This document shows positions 25,422-35,866 of a stretch of DNA of 64,000 nucleotides, piece after piece. Every line of letters starts with the position of its first letter. The first letter of the stretch is position 1. The DNA is from a virus. The stretch lies in the IMG/VR virus record IMGVR_UViG_2077657010_000001, positions 1 through 64,000 of that record. The stretch is one strand, 5' to 3'. The translations under genes were made by a program, and so were the position numbers. The notes under the pieces are model-generated. The model saw only the letters and a list, made by a program, of their open reading frames with translations, did not search any database and was not told the origin of the DNA.

Positions 25422-28400
25422 TTAAATATCACGTACCCCTATTAGTAAAAAGTTGACAAGCATAGGCTGAGTAATGTCGCCGCCAGCACCATCCTTCTCC
25501 CTCTTGTAATAACAGTCTGCAACGATGTGTCTGTCAGGGCTAGTCATGTCAATATTTCCTGTCATTTCTTTTCCTGATAGGTACGACTTCAACCCCATCC
25601 TAACACCGTCAATAGGGTTATTCTTGTTACTTTTATTCCCCCACCGTCGGATGCCATAATAAGCGATGTATCTTCGACACCCTTTTGGCAGTGGCAGTAG
25701 TCCAGATTTGGAGGTATCAACATATCCTTTCACTACGGGTAAATTTGAACCGTCTCGAATTGACATGTACACCCCTTCCGCTGTAACGTACTTATCACGT
25801 AGTCCACCGATATCCGAACCAATACAGTCAACAGTAAACGATAGTGCGTCATTACCTCCACGTGGGCGGGTAACAATGCCGACGTTCCCACCATCGATGG
25901 CGTTTTTAACAATACCGCTACCGTAGCCGACTTCTTCACGGCCACTATTGTAGATCTGTTCCTTTGAACCATTGTAGTAGTTAACCGTATATTTCATCTT
26001 AATGGCATCTGGAGCAAACACCATATCTGCAATATACTGATACAATTTACGGTCCTGTACGGCGTCGGTCTGTATATCAATGTTGTAAGCAGGGACGCCG
26101 CCATCTAAGCGGTAGCGAATAGTGACATAAAAGGTAGCTGCTGTGTTAATCTCAATGCTCTTAACAATGTACGATTTGATAACAGTTACGATATCGCCAG
26201 TTTCGTCAATAAGCAGTATCTGGAAATAATGTTTGTTGTCAGTGTCCCGACAATCAATGCGTGCGATAACGAAATAGATATTGTCGTCTTCGTCAACATA
26301 TTTGCCAATCACTGCGCCTACATCACGTATGGCGTTATCACCTGACATCGGTGCGGTTATTTTCCAAGAAACCAGTCGTTCGCCCTCCTCGTTGATAAAG
26401 GTGGGGTCCATAAAGTTCATGGTTGGGCTGGCTGCTGCAAAATAATGATTATCATTGGAAGTGCCTTTTAGCTCAACCGACACGCCATCATTTAGGTTGA
26501 CACCACTTTGGATGTAGCGATTCTCTGTCACATTGACTTCGTTAAAGTTATGTGCCATTACCCATTTACGGAAACCGTTATGTGAGCCATCGTCGACATG
26601 GTTGACTGCCTGTTCGTTCTTCACTAGACCCAGCCCGATAGTCGACGGATCTCCCATATCACCAGCATCTGAGTTCATATGTGCTTGAGGGTCGGTTTTA
26701 TGCTCTTCAAGCTCCCTAAACTCACCAACAGACGTCACAGGCTCAGGGACCAATAAATTTCGACCATGGTAATTACTGCGGGCTACTCTATCAATACTCC
26801 CCCAATATTCAGTGTTTCCTGGCTCGGGTAGCGGATTTGATTCGTCGTAAGGGTAACCATCTCTATCTTTGAAAACATAAAGATCCCAATTAGTAGTATC
26901 TGGTTTAGCGAGAACATTACCATCCTTATCCTCCACTTTTAGCAGCGCATTGTACCCACCACGACCACTATCGACGCAGATGGCGGCGAGCGTCATGGTA
27001 TCCCTTGGCGTGCTAACCACATACGGATCACTGTAAAAGCCATATCGAACTGGCTGCGGATTGCCATCAATGTAAACATAAGTGGTGTCGTCTACTTTTG
27101 ATGTAATCACACATTCGTCAACCCCTGTAGTATCTACAACTGTCTTGAAGACGACAGGCCCCCACCGAAACGGTTGTAAGTCAAATCGAGACCCTTCCAA
27201 TACTGGAGTCGATAATGGTCGCGCTTCATCACCCACACTGCTGGTTGTCCAGATAATGCCTTGATCGTCCGTTTCTATAGTTAACACATGCATCCGACTT
27301 GAATTATTGGGATATAACGTCACATCTACAGTGTATGTCAACGATCCCCCAATCACGTTGATATAAACATAAAAAATATTATTTACATGATTTTTAGGGT
27401 ACAGAGCTTTCAAGTCAAACGTCTTAGAAGGCATTTCGGTCTCACTGTCCGAATACATGATTTCGTTTTTATAAAAAACACAATCACTTCCAATTTCAAA
27501 CGTGAAACCCGTATACGGAATGCCGCTAGGTGCAGACCAGTACGATAAGTCAATAGCCGAGGCAGGCATCAATCCACGGAGACTATCTTCCGCATTACTG
27601 ATTTGCTCATCGATTTGTGTTATGACGTAAGGGGATGCTGCAGTGCTGCCTGTTTTCACCTCTTCGATATCATCAGCGATACGAAATATACCCCAAGTAT
27701 CTTCATCGGCCACATCCATATCCATATCTTTAAGATCGTGAACATGACCCTTTTTAGAAAACTGGTCTAGGTATTCCTGCTGTTTGATAGATATAGGTTT
27801 ATCTTTATCTGCAGTATTATCTACCTTGTCTAAGTAGATATCCGTTTTATCAAACGACATACCGTCGCGAATAGGGTAGCCATTGATAGTCTGGCTGTCT
27901 TTAACACGCCCACCCAGCCGCTCACGTAACATATATAACACTTTAGGTGTTGGTGCCGTGGCGATTGACTTTGAGTCAGGGTCGTCTGACAGTTTAATGA
28001 CCCCTCGCTTTGTCAATGTTGCCGTTACATATTTAGCATGTGCCTCTAACTTATTGTCCGGCCTAGAGCTCCCTGTAATATCTACAGTATCCGTATTTTC
28101 AGAAACAACACGCATGCCGGTACCACCCAACTTTTTCAGCATCTCACGCACATTTTCAACGTGGAGTAGTTGGTGGCCATTATACTTAATCGTATCATAC
28201 TGGTAGTTATTGCCTGTCGACACGATCTCAAGGACATTGTTACCGGCTTGCATGGTAACATTGGCATTTCCTGAAGCGTCATCATCGGCATATACTGCCG
28301 TTAACCCATCAGACGTGTATTCAATATTACCGTTATCTAAGGATACCTTACTCGTCCCGCTACTGCTCTTGATTGATAATGTACCCCCATCCAATGTGAA

Positions 28401-29216
28401 ATCATCATGGATGGTTTGATTAGTGGCCTTTTCTAAATATCGGTCTATATCGTCTTGAGTGATGCCACGACTATTGATATACTCTGCTAACTCGAGCAGC
28501 GTTAGGGTGTATGCTTGCATCGCAGATGCCGCGCGACCATCTTCAGGAAGTGCGTCTGCCTGTGTGTAACTAACCTTATGTGGATTAGCTTTATTCGCAA
28601 TGTGGCCTGCAAAGTCATACTGGTCTAAGATGCTATGGACTTGATCGATACGACTATTTAAATAATCGACCGCCTCAACGTCTGACGTGTCCATCGCTTC
28701 CTTAACCGCCTGCGTGATACCATCAATCGATGCTTCCACCCCCTCTTTGTTCACAAAATCTGCATAGTGCTGTTTGTGACGGTGTGGTGTGAATGTCATT
28801 GGTCTATCCAATAGACGTTCATATGGCGTCTTCACCGGGTCTGTGAGGACATTTGCAAGACGTGTAAGTACATCACTGCGGATACCAACAAACGTGTGGC
28901 CTACCGTCCGATAGTCAAGGATGAACTCACCCTTTAGTTCGGGGTTGATGATAGATATCCCCCCAAATAGCTTTCTCCCTGCGATGCGCCGTGCATCTTT
29001 TAGCTCCCATGCAAAGTTAAAGTCACTTCCCTCATTTAACTCTACTTGAGAATCTGCGTGAATTATTTTAAAATCATGTTTAAAGAACGGTGCCAATTCT
29101 GGGACAATCACACGGTACGTATTGTCGTTAGACATGACCATGTGACTCTCACCATGAATGTGGCACTCATCCATCGTACCCATTGGGTCGTGTGGATAAG
29201 TGACACGTATACTCAT
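25422..29216 (-). CDS. Large tail fibre, 1264 aa
   Basis: The start has a TAGGAG ribosome site. It has the shared anchor (ELAPFFKHDFKIIHADSQVE, GGISIINPELKGEFILDYRT) and hinge (NPHKVSYTQADALPEDGRAA, YINSRGITQDDIDRYL), then the fibre segment with DNTADKDKPISIKQQEYL and a HKTDPQAHMN-type linker about residue 840. The last 400 residues differ from the other two giants and lack the lectin-like module; they are beta-rich and end in PDRHIVADCYYKREK and a hydrophobic NFLLIGVRDI. It is therefore a third fibre type on the same anchor. No chaperone-like gene follows; a terminator does. Confidence 0.88.
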   Translation of the reverse strand: MSIRVTYPHDPMGTMDECHIHGESHMVMSNDNTYRVIVPELAPFFKHDFKIIHADSQVELNEGSDFNFAWELKDARRIAGRKLFGGISIINPELKGEFILDYRTVGHTFVGIRSDVLTRLANVLTDPVKTPYERLLDRPMTFTPHRHKQHYADFVNKEGVEASIDGITQAVKEAMDTSDVEAVDYLNSRIDQVHSILDQYDFAGHIANKANPHKVSYTQADALPEDGRAASAMQAYTLTLLELAEYINSRGITQDDIDRYLEKATNQTIHDDFTLDGGTLSIKSSSGTSKVSLDNGNIEYTSDGLTAVYADDDASGNANVTMQAGNNVLEIVSTGNNYQYDTIKYNGHQLLHVENVREMLKKLGGTGMRVVSENTDTVDITGSSRPDNKLEAHAKYVTATLTKRGVIKLSDDPDSKSIATAPTPKVLYMLRERLGGRVKDSQTINGYPIRDGMSFDKTDIYLDKVDNTADKDKPISIKQQEYLDQFSKKGHVHDLKDMDMDVADEDTWGIFRIADDIEEVKTGSTAASPYVITQIDEQISNAEDSLRGLMPASAIDLSYWSAPSGIPYTGFTFEIGSDCVFYKNEIMYSDSETEMPSKTFDLKALYPKNHVNNIFYVYINVIGGSLTYTVDVTLYPNNSSRMHVLTIETDDQGIIWTTSSVGDEARPLSTPVLEGSRFDLQPFRWGPVVFKTVVDTTGVDECVITSKVDDTTYVYIDGNPQPVRYGFYSDPYVVSTPRDTMTLAAICVDSGRGGYNALLKVEDKDGNVLAKPDTTNWDLYVFKDRDGYPYDESNPLPEPGNTEYWGSIDRVARSNYHGRNLLVPEPVTSVGEFRELEEHKTDPQAHMNSDAGDMGDPSTIGLGLVKNEQAVNHVDDGSHNGFRKWVMAHNFNEVNVTENRYIQSGVNLNDGVSVELKGTSNDNHYFAAASPTMNFMDPTFINEEGERLVSWKITAPMSGDNAIRDVGAVIGKYVDEDDNIYFVIARIDCRDTDNKHYFQILLIDETGDIVTVIKSYIVKSIEINTAATFYVTIRYRLDGGVPAYNIDIQTDAVQDRKLYQYIADMVFAPDAIKMKYTVNYYNGSKEQIYNSGREEVGYGSGIVKNAIDGGNVGIVTRPRGGNDALSFTVDCIGSDIGGLRDKYVTAEGVYMSIRDGSNLPVVKGYVDTSKSGLLPLPKGCRRYIAYYGIRRWGNKSNKNNPIDGVRMGLKSYLSGKEMTGNIDMTSPDRHIVADCYYKREKDGAGGDITQPMLVNFLLIGVRDI

Positions 29217-29228
29217 ATTACGCTCCTA

Positions 29229-32200
29229 TTAAGTGCGTTTTACATTAATTCGGTCGTCGGTGAAATACGTCACAGTGTAATGGAGTGGGTATTTAGTATG
29301 ATACACAGTCCAACTCACCATTGCCTTGACATACACCTTAGCAAGGATATTGCTACCTGCATCCTCGGTACGGAATAAGCTTACAGAAATACCTGCGCCA
29401 GAATCTTGAGCTTTTGATGGGTTGATTTGGACGATATACTTGTAACCTTCCATCCCCTCAGCTTTAGGGATGAGTAGCTCAGACCATTGATCGTCATCTG
29501 AATCCGTACCCGGCATCATTACCTTCCCCGATTGGACATGCATCCGATTGGACCAACTGTGCAGGTTACGGTACAGCTCCATGGATGCGTAATACCCACG
29601 ACCATCTTCATCAGGGCGAATGATGTTACGCCATGTTGAGTTCGGTTGCGAGCGCGCTATATATCCAAACTTATTCTCACCTCGGAACATCTTCAGATCA
29701 GCATTACTTGATATATCAAGCGTATGCTTAATATCTGTACCGCCTTGCCCTCGGAATTTGGTGGCTTCAATTGTGAAAATATCACCGACACGTGTTATTG
29801 ATAATACACGTTCTGGAATTTGATCCCAGCCATATTTACCACTATGACCTTTAAAGCTAGCTAACACATTACTCTCATTGGGTGTAGAGTGTCGTAAATA
29901 CCCGTGAACGCTATGAGTATCTGTACCACACACATCGAATGATAACATATGCGGCTCGCCATCAATTTCCTTATATGCAAGTATTACACCAATGAAGTCA
30001 TCGTCCGCACTTGTAGATGACACACCTGTAATGAAACGGTAGTCACCAACCACATCAGGACTGACAAAACCGACCCATGAGGAAGAGTTGGTGGTATTAC
30101 GCATCTGGTCTTTCGATGCGTTAAACGACCACGTTTCCAACTCCTTAGGTATTGCTGGGAACGAATTGCCCGCTTGGTATGAAACACGCTTCCAGGTATT
30201 GAACACTTCCTTGAATGTCGCAACCTTCAGGTCATGCTTCATGGGCTTATTCTCAACCAACCCTAACCCTAAACTGTCTCGGTTGATTTTAGACATATCT
30301 AAGTCGTGTGGTGTTGGGTCTTCTAAGTGTTGCTGGAACTCTCTAAAACTACCTAGACGTGTCACACGTTCGGCCTCTAGTTCTATAATACTAGTATCAT
30401 CGGTTTTACAATAACCAATATATACAGTATCTGAACTATCACCCACCTTATCCGGTCTGATGATGTATCGTGGATTTCCTCCCTGCGCAGTCACATATAA
30501 GTAGAATGTGTTCGACTTATAGGTTGTTGGGAAATTGTCCGTGAGATCAATAGCGGTTTCAGGGACATTATACACTACGCCACTTGTAAAGAATTTAATC
30601 TCTTGTGTGAAATAGATATTCCACCCAGAGGCGACTTGTGATGTATGTAAAACAACTTTACCATGTGTAGTACCATTATCGATAAAATCCACCCAGGTGT
30701 CTGCAGTTTTACCGATTTTGTTACCGAGCACTGCTGTGAACGAGTTATCTTGGATTTGCTGGACAAGACCATACTCTTTGGTGACGCTCAGAGCGCGATT
30801 GGCATAATAACTATAGGTATTATGTCGCTTAAACTTATCCACCTCGCCTGTGTCTAAATCAACGACCGCCAAAAACCCATGGTGTCCAGTATTAGCGTGT
30901 AATGCTAAGCCCTGATTGAACGCGACCAGTACCTTGCCCGCTACCCTATCGTACATGATACCACCATTGGACACCCAGCTACGTGGATAACTGGACGTGC
31001 CGCTAGGACTGGTTATTGTTCTCGGCTCGATTATATAATCTTTAACCTTAACATTCCCGACATCTCCCTCTCTCGGACAGTCCTCTAAAGTACCCGCGCA
31101 GTATGTCGATAGATAACCGCCCCCTATCTTATCATGTAACCCTCCACCGATAAAGAATGGCGGGATAGCTTTATCTTTAGGTATAAGGATAACTGCGCGC
31201 GCATATTTAAACGGGTGATCTGTTTTAATTTTCTTTAGCTTTTCACTCACCTCGCGTTCTAACGATTGTAGGTTATCATCAGTGATGGATAGCTTACCGC
31301 TGAAATCAAACCCATCACCCGCAGTGTAGAAGTTTTCTTTGACATGACCATTAAGGACACCGCCAATTAACTCCTCTTTATCGCCATCGATAACGTAAAC
31401 ATTCCTACGCAATCTAATATCATCATCCTTTGTACGGTCAGTGGTCGGGCCAAAACCACCCAGTCCATTTTTGTAGGTATAGTTAGGCTCATAACGGCAA
31501 AGATTGGAGCCATTATCTGCAAGCAGATAGTTGTTAGGTAGGAATGACAAGTGCTTTTGCATCGTTGTTACAATACTACCAAAGTTACCTACAATTCTAC
31601 GGGAATTCCCAATATGATCAATGCGACGTGTATCAGCATTGAGACTATCGAAATAACTATCCGCTTCCCACGATTGGGCAACTACTTTGGGTGTCCACTC
31701 GTTAAACGTTCGCATCACAAAAGCGTATTTACCGTCAGAAACTTCTATACCATATGTGTTACCACTGTGACCATACATCCGCTGAAAGGTACTATTGCGC
31801 GTCGGCCCGCCATACGCCCCTTTTTCACGGCTAACATAAAACGGGAAGTTATTATTAGGATCAACGACCTGAGTGTTGTTGTCTAGGTTTATAGTAACAC
31901 TATATGACCAATTACTGCGGTGTGAGCCGTTCGAACTGTTGTGATAAGTTCCAACCGATACAAATAAGCGTAATCTATTACCTTCCAACCAACTTGCTAT
32001 TCCAAGACCATTCCAAGTAATGTTGATATTGTATTCGGAAGATTCCCTCACACACACCACATTTTCATTAGGATCGTCCGACCAAGATTTATCTGCAAGT
32101 TTTAACTCATGTCCCGATCGCGGCTCGCCAAAGAAGTTGTCGCCACTAAATGTAACTTCTTCAGGGATAACGATGTTGAAATTGTCAAACTCACTTAGCG

Positions 32201-34388
32201 GAATACGATGGAAGGTATGCCATACCCCACTAGTCCGGTCAATAACAACCTGGACAATGTAGCAATATTCCCCATAAATGAAGGGTATAGCGTCACCGTA
32301 AAACACGCCATCCACAGCAACACATTTATGCTGTTTTCCATCACCCGTACCGTTGAATAACGTCACCAACTTATAGGTTTTATTACCATTGGTTGCGTTC
32401 AGTATCATTGCGGTTCTAGATGCCCTGTACGAAGACTTTACATCCCAACTATCTGGAAGGTTCCCTGGTCGGTATTGTAATGCAGTGGCCACTAAGTTAC
32501 GCATACTACCATCATTGTTCAGATCTGCATAACTGTAAAACACACCGGACATATCAACATCTGCACCGTTTCGGTAAATAATGAGACGTTTACCATTTTC
32601 AATGTATGCAGACACTACTCGGGTTCTGCGCTGGTGTCCTGAACCTTTATACGAACCTTGAACAGGTACGGGCAGCCAATCATTACCACCATATTGCGTA
32701 ATATTTAATGCATCTGATGGAACATGACGTTTAGCAGATTCAACGATGTTATCTGCACGGTCACGCAAGAGCTTCGCCATCTCAAGTGAGACAGTGATCT
32801 CACGATCACGTACACTTTCATCATCCGTAAACTTGGTAATACCTAATACGGTAGGCGTAGCATTAGGGATACCCATCTCTTCAAAGGTGTGGCTATGCAA
32901 ACCGATGGCTTTACTGTCCATCACTTCAATGTGGTTATTATTCACCGGCATGTCTTTATCAGACAAGTTGTGCACGTTACCTAAGTTTACATCGTCTGCA
33001 TCAATTTCAATATTACCTGTCAGGGGCTTGCCGTTTATTTTACGGCTAGTTGGTACCTTGCTACGGATTATATCCGCTAATTGGCCAGTGGCCTTACTTC
33101 TCGCGACTTTGGTTTTATCCGTACCATCGATTTTATCTGACGCTACCGCATCACCTGTAACCACATCCGTGGCTTTAGGGACATACACTTCCATTTTAAG
33201 CGGATCACCACTAACCCCTTTCCCACTAAATTTGAGTGAGGGTGTATCTTTGGTGTGTATATCAATGATGTATGTACCTGCATCCGGGAAGCGCTCGTTG
33301 AGGTTTCCTTCATGCAATATATGTTTATCATTGATTAACAAGTCATCTGTTTTATTTTTGCCACGCGATGTGATAGTTAAAGCGTTATTACCTGAGACCA
33401 GACTTAGCTTCAAACCTGGGTGTTTTTTCTCAGCATCTGCATGAATATATGCACCGACTTTACCTGACGTGATAAAGTCATCAGACATGGCTTCCATCTG
33501 GAATTGTGTTTCATTGTCTTTATCAAATCCCAATACAGCCAGACCGTCCTCAAGTACAATATCTCCTTTAAATACATTCCCACCCCGTAATAAAGCAAAT
33601 GGGGCCAGGTCGTCCTGTACAATACCGCGTTCATTGATATATGTGGTGAGTTCGTCAATCAACATACCAAATGCGCGATATGTATCTTTAGCCACACCTT
33701 CTTTATGTAACGCGTCTGCATGATACCACTTTGTCCCGTGTGGGTTGTCGGTATTATCGCCGTGGGTCAATAATGTAGAATCATCCACATCTTTTTTAAG
33801 GCGCTCAAACCAATCTACCATGATTTCATAAAGGTCATGGTTCTGTGGATCTTTATTGCGGATAACTTCTGCAAGTTTATCTAGGCCTACTTGGAGATCT
33901 TGCTCATCAATAAAGCTTTCACGGTCAAATTGAATTTCTACATCTGGGAAGAATGGGTCATCATTTAATACCATTTCCCATGATTCTAATGATGGATCTT
34001 CCATGCGATTGTTGAGGTAATCGTCAATCACCTCACGAGACGCCGTGTATTTCCATCCTAGCGTATGGCACGTGATTTCTAACTCACCGTGTAGGTTAGG
34101 ATTAATGATCCACACACCGCCATTCAGACGCTTACCCGTTTGAAGAATACCACGATGGTAACGGTGTGTGATGTAATAGTCTACACCTTCTGTAAGTTTA
34201 TTACCGTCTAACTTAACATCTAATACCTCATCATAAAAGAAGGGTGCCGCATCAGGGATGACAACACGATAGTACCCCACCGTTTCAAGCGCTTTATTGC
34301 TTGATGCTTTTGATAGGGTATAACTCGCAGTAACAATGTTATTTTTGTTACTGTTATGCGGGTCAAAATCATACGCAAATTGGGGCAT
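29229..34388 (-). CDS. Giant tail fibre, 1719 aa
   Basis: I chose ATG 34388 (MPQFAYDFDPHN), preceded by GAGGTAAC; an extension to 34451 would run back into the opposite promoter region. Order of domains: anchor (about 1-120: IPDAAPFFYDEVLDVKLDGN, GVDYYITHRY, GGVWIINPNLHGELEI), hinge (NPHGTKWYHADALHKEG, YINERGIVQDDL, about 220-260), fibre segment with GNVHNLSDKDMPVNNNH (about 480), large beta-rich middle (about 590-1300), lectin-like module (about 1390-1590) and a unique C-terminal tip. It is the first gene of the minus-strand block and ends 12 bases before the next fibre. Confidence 0.9.
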   Translation of the reverse strand: MPQFAYDFDPHNSNKNNIVTASYTLSKASSNKALETVGYYRVVIPDAAPFFYDEVLDVKLDGNKLTEGVDYYITHRYHRGILQTGKRLNGGVWIINPNLHGELEITCHTLGWKYTASREVIDDYLNNRMEDPSLESWEMVLNDDPFFPDVEIQFDRESFIDEQDLQVGLDKLAEVIRNKDPQNHDLYEIMVDWFERLKKDVDDSTLLTHGDNTDNPHGTKWYHADALHKEGVAKDTYRAFGMLIDELTTYINERGIVQDDLAPFALLRGGNVFKGDIVLEDGLAVLGFDKDNETQFQMEAMSDDFITSGKVGAYIHADAEKKHPGLKLSLVSGNNALTITSRGKNKTDDLLINDKHILHEGNLNERFPDAGTYIIDIHTKDTPSLKFSGKGVSGDPLKMEVYVPKATDVVTGDAVASDKIDGTDKTKVARSKATGQLADIIRSKVPTSRKINGKPLTGNIEIDADDVNLGNVHNLSDKDMPVNNNHIEVMDSKAIGLHSHTFEEMGIPNATPTVLGITKFTDDESVRDREITVSLEMAKLLRDRADNIVESAKRHVPSDALNITQYGGNDWLPVPVQGSYKGSGHQRRTRVVSAYIENGKRLIIYRNGADVDMSGVFYSYADLNNDGSMRNLVATALQYRPGNLPDSWDVKSSYRASRTAMILNATNGNKTYKLVTLFNGTGDGKQHKCVAVDGVFYGDAIPFIYGEYCYIVQVVIDRTSGVWHTFHRIPLSEFDNFNIVIPEEVTFSGDNFFGEPRSGHELKLADKSWSDDPNENVVCVRESSEYNINITWNGLGIASWLEGNRLRLFVSVGTYHNSSNGSHRSNWSYSVTINLDNNTQVVDPNNNFPFYVSREKGAYGGPTRNSTFQRMYGHSGNTYGIEVSDGKYAFVMRTFNEWTPKVVAQSWEADSYFDSLNADTRRIDHIGNSRRIVGNFGSIVTTMQKHLSFLPNNYLLADNGSNLCRYEPNYTYKNGLGGFGPTTDRTKDDDIRLRRNVYVIDGDKEELIGGVLNGHVKENFYTAGDGFDFSGKLSITDDNLQSLEREVSEKLKKIKTDHPFKYARAVILIPKDKAIPPFFIGGGLHDKIGGGYLSTYCAGTLEDCPREGDVGNVKVKDYIIEPRTITSPSGTSSYPRSWVSNGGIMYDRVAGKVLVAFNQGLALHANTGHHGFLAVVDLDTGEVDKFKRHNTYSYYANRALSVTKEYGLVQQIQDNSFTAVLGNKIGKTADTWVDFIDNGTTHGKVVLHTSQVASGWNIYFTQEIKFFTSGVVYNVPETAIDLTDNFPTTYKSNTFYLYVTAQGGNPRYIIRPDKVGDSSDTVYIGYCKTDDTSIIELEAERVTRLGSFREFQQHLEDPTPHDLDMSKINRDSLGLGLVENKPMKHDLKVATFKEVFNTWKRVSYQAGNSFPAIPKELETWSFNASKDQMRNTTNSSSWVGFVSPDVVGDYRFITGVSSTSADDDFIGVILAYKEIDGEPHMLSFDVCGTDTHSVHGYLRHSTPNESNVLASFKGHSGKYGWDQIPERVLSITRVGDIFTIEATKFRGQGGTDIKHTLDISSNADLKMFRGENKFGYIARSQPNSTWRNIIRPDEDGRGYYASMELYRNLHSWSNRMHVQSGKVMMPGTDSDDDQWSELLIPKAEGMEGYKYIVQINPSKAQDSGAGISVSLFRTEDAGSNILAKVYVKAMVSWTVYHTKYPLHYTVTYFTDDRINVKRT

Positions 34389-34489
34389 ATGTGTTACCTC
34401 TAAATAGTTAATCTTTATACCGAGTGGCCTTTCCATCCGCACCACCCGCACCTACATATTATGACATCCACATTGCTTTTGGAGTACAC
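34389..34489. promoter_or_regulatory. Divergent intergenic region with promoters for both sides
   Basis: These 101 bases separate the start of the 19-kb minus-strand fibre block from a plus-strand gene, so they should hold promoters in both directions. On the minus strand I see CGGTATAAAGATTAAC about 15-30 bases upstream of the fibre start, a possible -10-type element. The plus side has CATATTATGACAT. Neither matches the ATATATYAY motif, which suggests a different promoter class for virion genes. Confidence 0.4.
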
Positions 34490-35728
34490 ATGGCGTCTAA
34501 TTATACGATTGCAGACAGGCCTGCAATTGCACGAGAAAGAAAGACAAAAAACTGGGTGGAGGTGTCAATCAGCGATGTCAATATTAGTCGCCTGTTTGAA
34601 CTCTACCGACCTATTTATATACCATTAGATGACTTATTTGGTAAAGAATTAACACTTAACCTTTACGACTATGAAACAAGCATTGCACGTAAAGACTACC
34701 CTATCAGTGAGTGGTTAGAACTCATTGGTGATATGGCATTAACTGTCAGTGAGGGTTACCCTGAACTTCACTTCGGTAAGGTGCATTACGTTCCATCGAC
34801 TTACCATATCGGGACATCGCTTAAGATGGCAAAACGTGATTACGATCCTAGCCATGATGTTGCCGTTGAGGATATGGACGATTTGATTATATCCTTACCT
34901 GATATCGATCCATACCATTTAGCTAAGAATGTTCTGTTCAGTGTTGATGGGTTATTTGTTCCGGCTAAATACCAAGACTACGGAGCTAGGCTGTTAAATG
35001 CTGGGGAGATGATTCGATTCGGTAAGAAGATTGAATTGGGTATGCTTAACTTTGAAGATGTGGGGCAGGTTGATGTTGAACCGATTACCGCTGACATGGT
35101 AGATAAAATCGATCCTGACAAGTCATGGTTTGACCGATTAATTGTCCGTACTAAACAAGACGTAACCAATAAAACAGTTGGTGTGGTGATTGGTGGGTAT
35201 TTACATTTACTTGACGGTACCGTTAACGTACAAGGCCCTAACACGGTTACCTTATCTTTAGGTAACTATGATTTCCTAGAACGTGTTAACCAAACAAAAG
35301 ACATCTTGGATCTATCGTTCATGGAAATGGATAACCTAGACACTATCGGGTATGTCAACCGTTTCTTGACAGAAGATAATGCACACAAATACCTCACGTC
35401 AAAATACAGCTTTTTGGTGATTATTGATAACCCTCACTTGATGCGTGAGTCTAGCGGTATTATGAATGTAGGCAAATTGGGTACCTACCTCATCCCGGAA
35501 CAACATCATCTTGGTTGGTTAATCGATCAATATGGGCGGGGATTAGAATACTGGCCTAAATACGAATGTGGGATGTGGGCACTGTCTACCTCTCGGTTTG
35601 AGTACCAAAGCTGGATGGCTGAGACAGTAGGCTGGGAGAAACTGATTGCTTTTAATGATGCGGCAGAGCCTTACACACCACATGAGGAAGTTGCACCTGA
35701 AATGGTCACCTTTTATGCTAAGGTCTAA
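34490..35728 (+). CDS. Hypothetical protein, possible virion protein, 412 aa
   Basis: ATG 34490 follows a TGGAG ribosome site. The protein looks multi-domain and beta-rich, with an FSVDGLFVPAKYQDYGARLL segment, GVVIGGYLHLLDGTVNVQGP and an aromatic C-terminus (WALSTSRFEYQSWMAETVGW). Size and position opposite the fibre genes fit a virion or baseplate protein, but no family is recognised. Confidence 0.7.
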   Translation: MASNYTIADRPAIARERKTKNWVEVSISDVNISRLFELYRPIYIPLDDLFGKELTLNLYDYETSIARKDYPISEWLELIGDMALTVSEGYPELHFGKVHYVPSTYHIGTSLKMAKRDYDPSHDVAVEDMDDLIISLPDIDPYHLAKNVLFSVDGLFVPAKYQDYGARLLNAGEMIRFGKKIELGMLNFEDVGQVDVEPITADMVDKIDPDKSWFDRLIVRTKQDVTNKTVGVVIGGYLHLLDGTVNVQGPNTVTLSLGNYDFLERVNQTKDILDLSFMEMDNLDTIGYVNRFLTEDNAHKYLTSKYSFLVIIDNPHLMRESSGIMNVGKLGTYLIPEQHHLGWLIDQYGRGLEYWPKYECGMWALSTSRFEYQSWMAETVGWEKLIAFNDAAEPYTPHEEVAPEMVTFYAKV

Positions 35729-35731
35729 TTG

Positions 35732-35755
35732 GGAGGCTACGGCCTCCTTTTTTAT
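35732..35755 (+). terminator. Rho-independent terminator
   Basis: GGAGGC and GCCTCC with a TACG-type loop, followed by six T. Confidence 0.85.
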
Positions 35756-35770
35756 TTGCCATGATTGTAA

Positions 35771-35841
35771 AAAATTTCAGATATATATCATCGTAGTGAA
35801 GAGAGAAGACAATCCCTCTTCATCACGTGCATACTGCACAA
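35771..35841 (+). repeat. Duplicated promoter-leader element, copy B (71 bp)
   Basis: This block matches 14060-14130 at 67 of 71 bases; the four differences fall in the spacer of the promoter-like motif. It contains ATATATCATCGTAGTG (35783-35798), the GAAGAG/CTCTTC stem and the GTGC/GCAC stem, and ends 25 bases before the start codon. Confidence 0.85.
35783..35798 (+). promoter_or_regulatory. Promoter-like motif ATATATYAYN4RTG, copy 4
   Basis: ATATATCATCGTAGTG within the duplicated leader, 68 bases upstream of the start codon. Confidence 0.65.
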
Positions 35842-35866
35842 TGTTTTTACTATGGAGAATAAAATT

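Noticed and set aside
20245-34388. Numerous open frames antisense to the giant fibres
   Set aside because: They lack ribosome sites, have skewed serine- and threonine-rich composition and lie entirely inside well-supported fibre genes.
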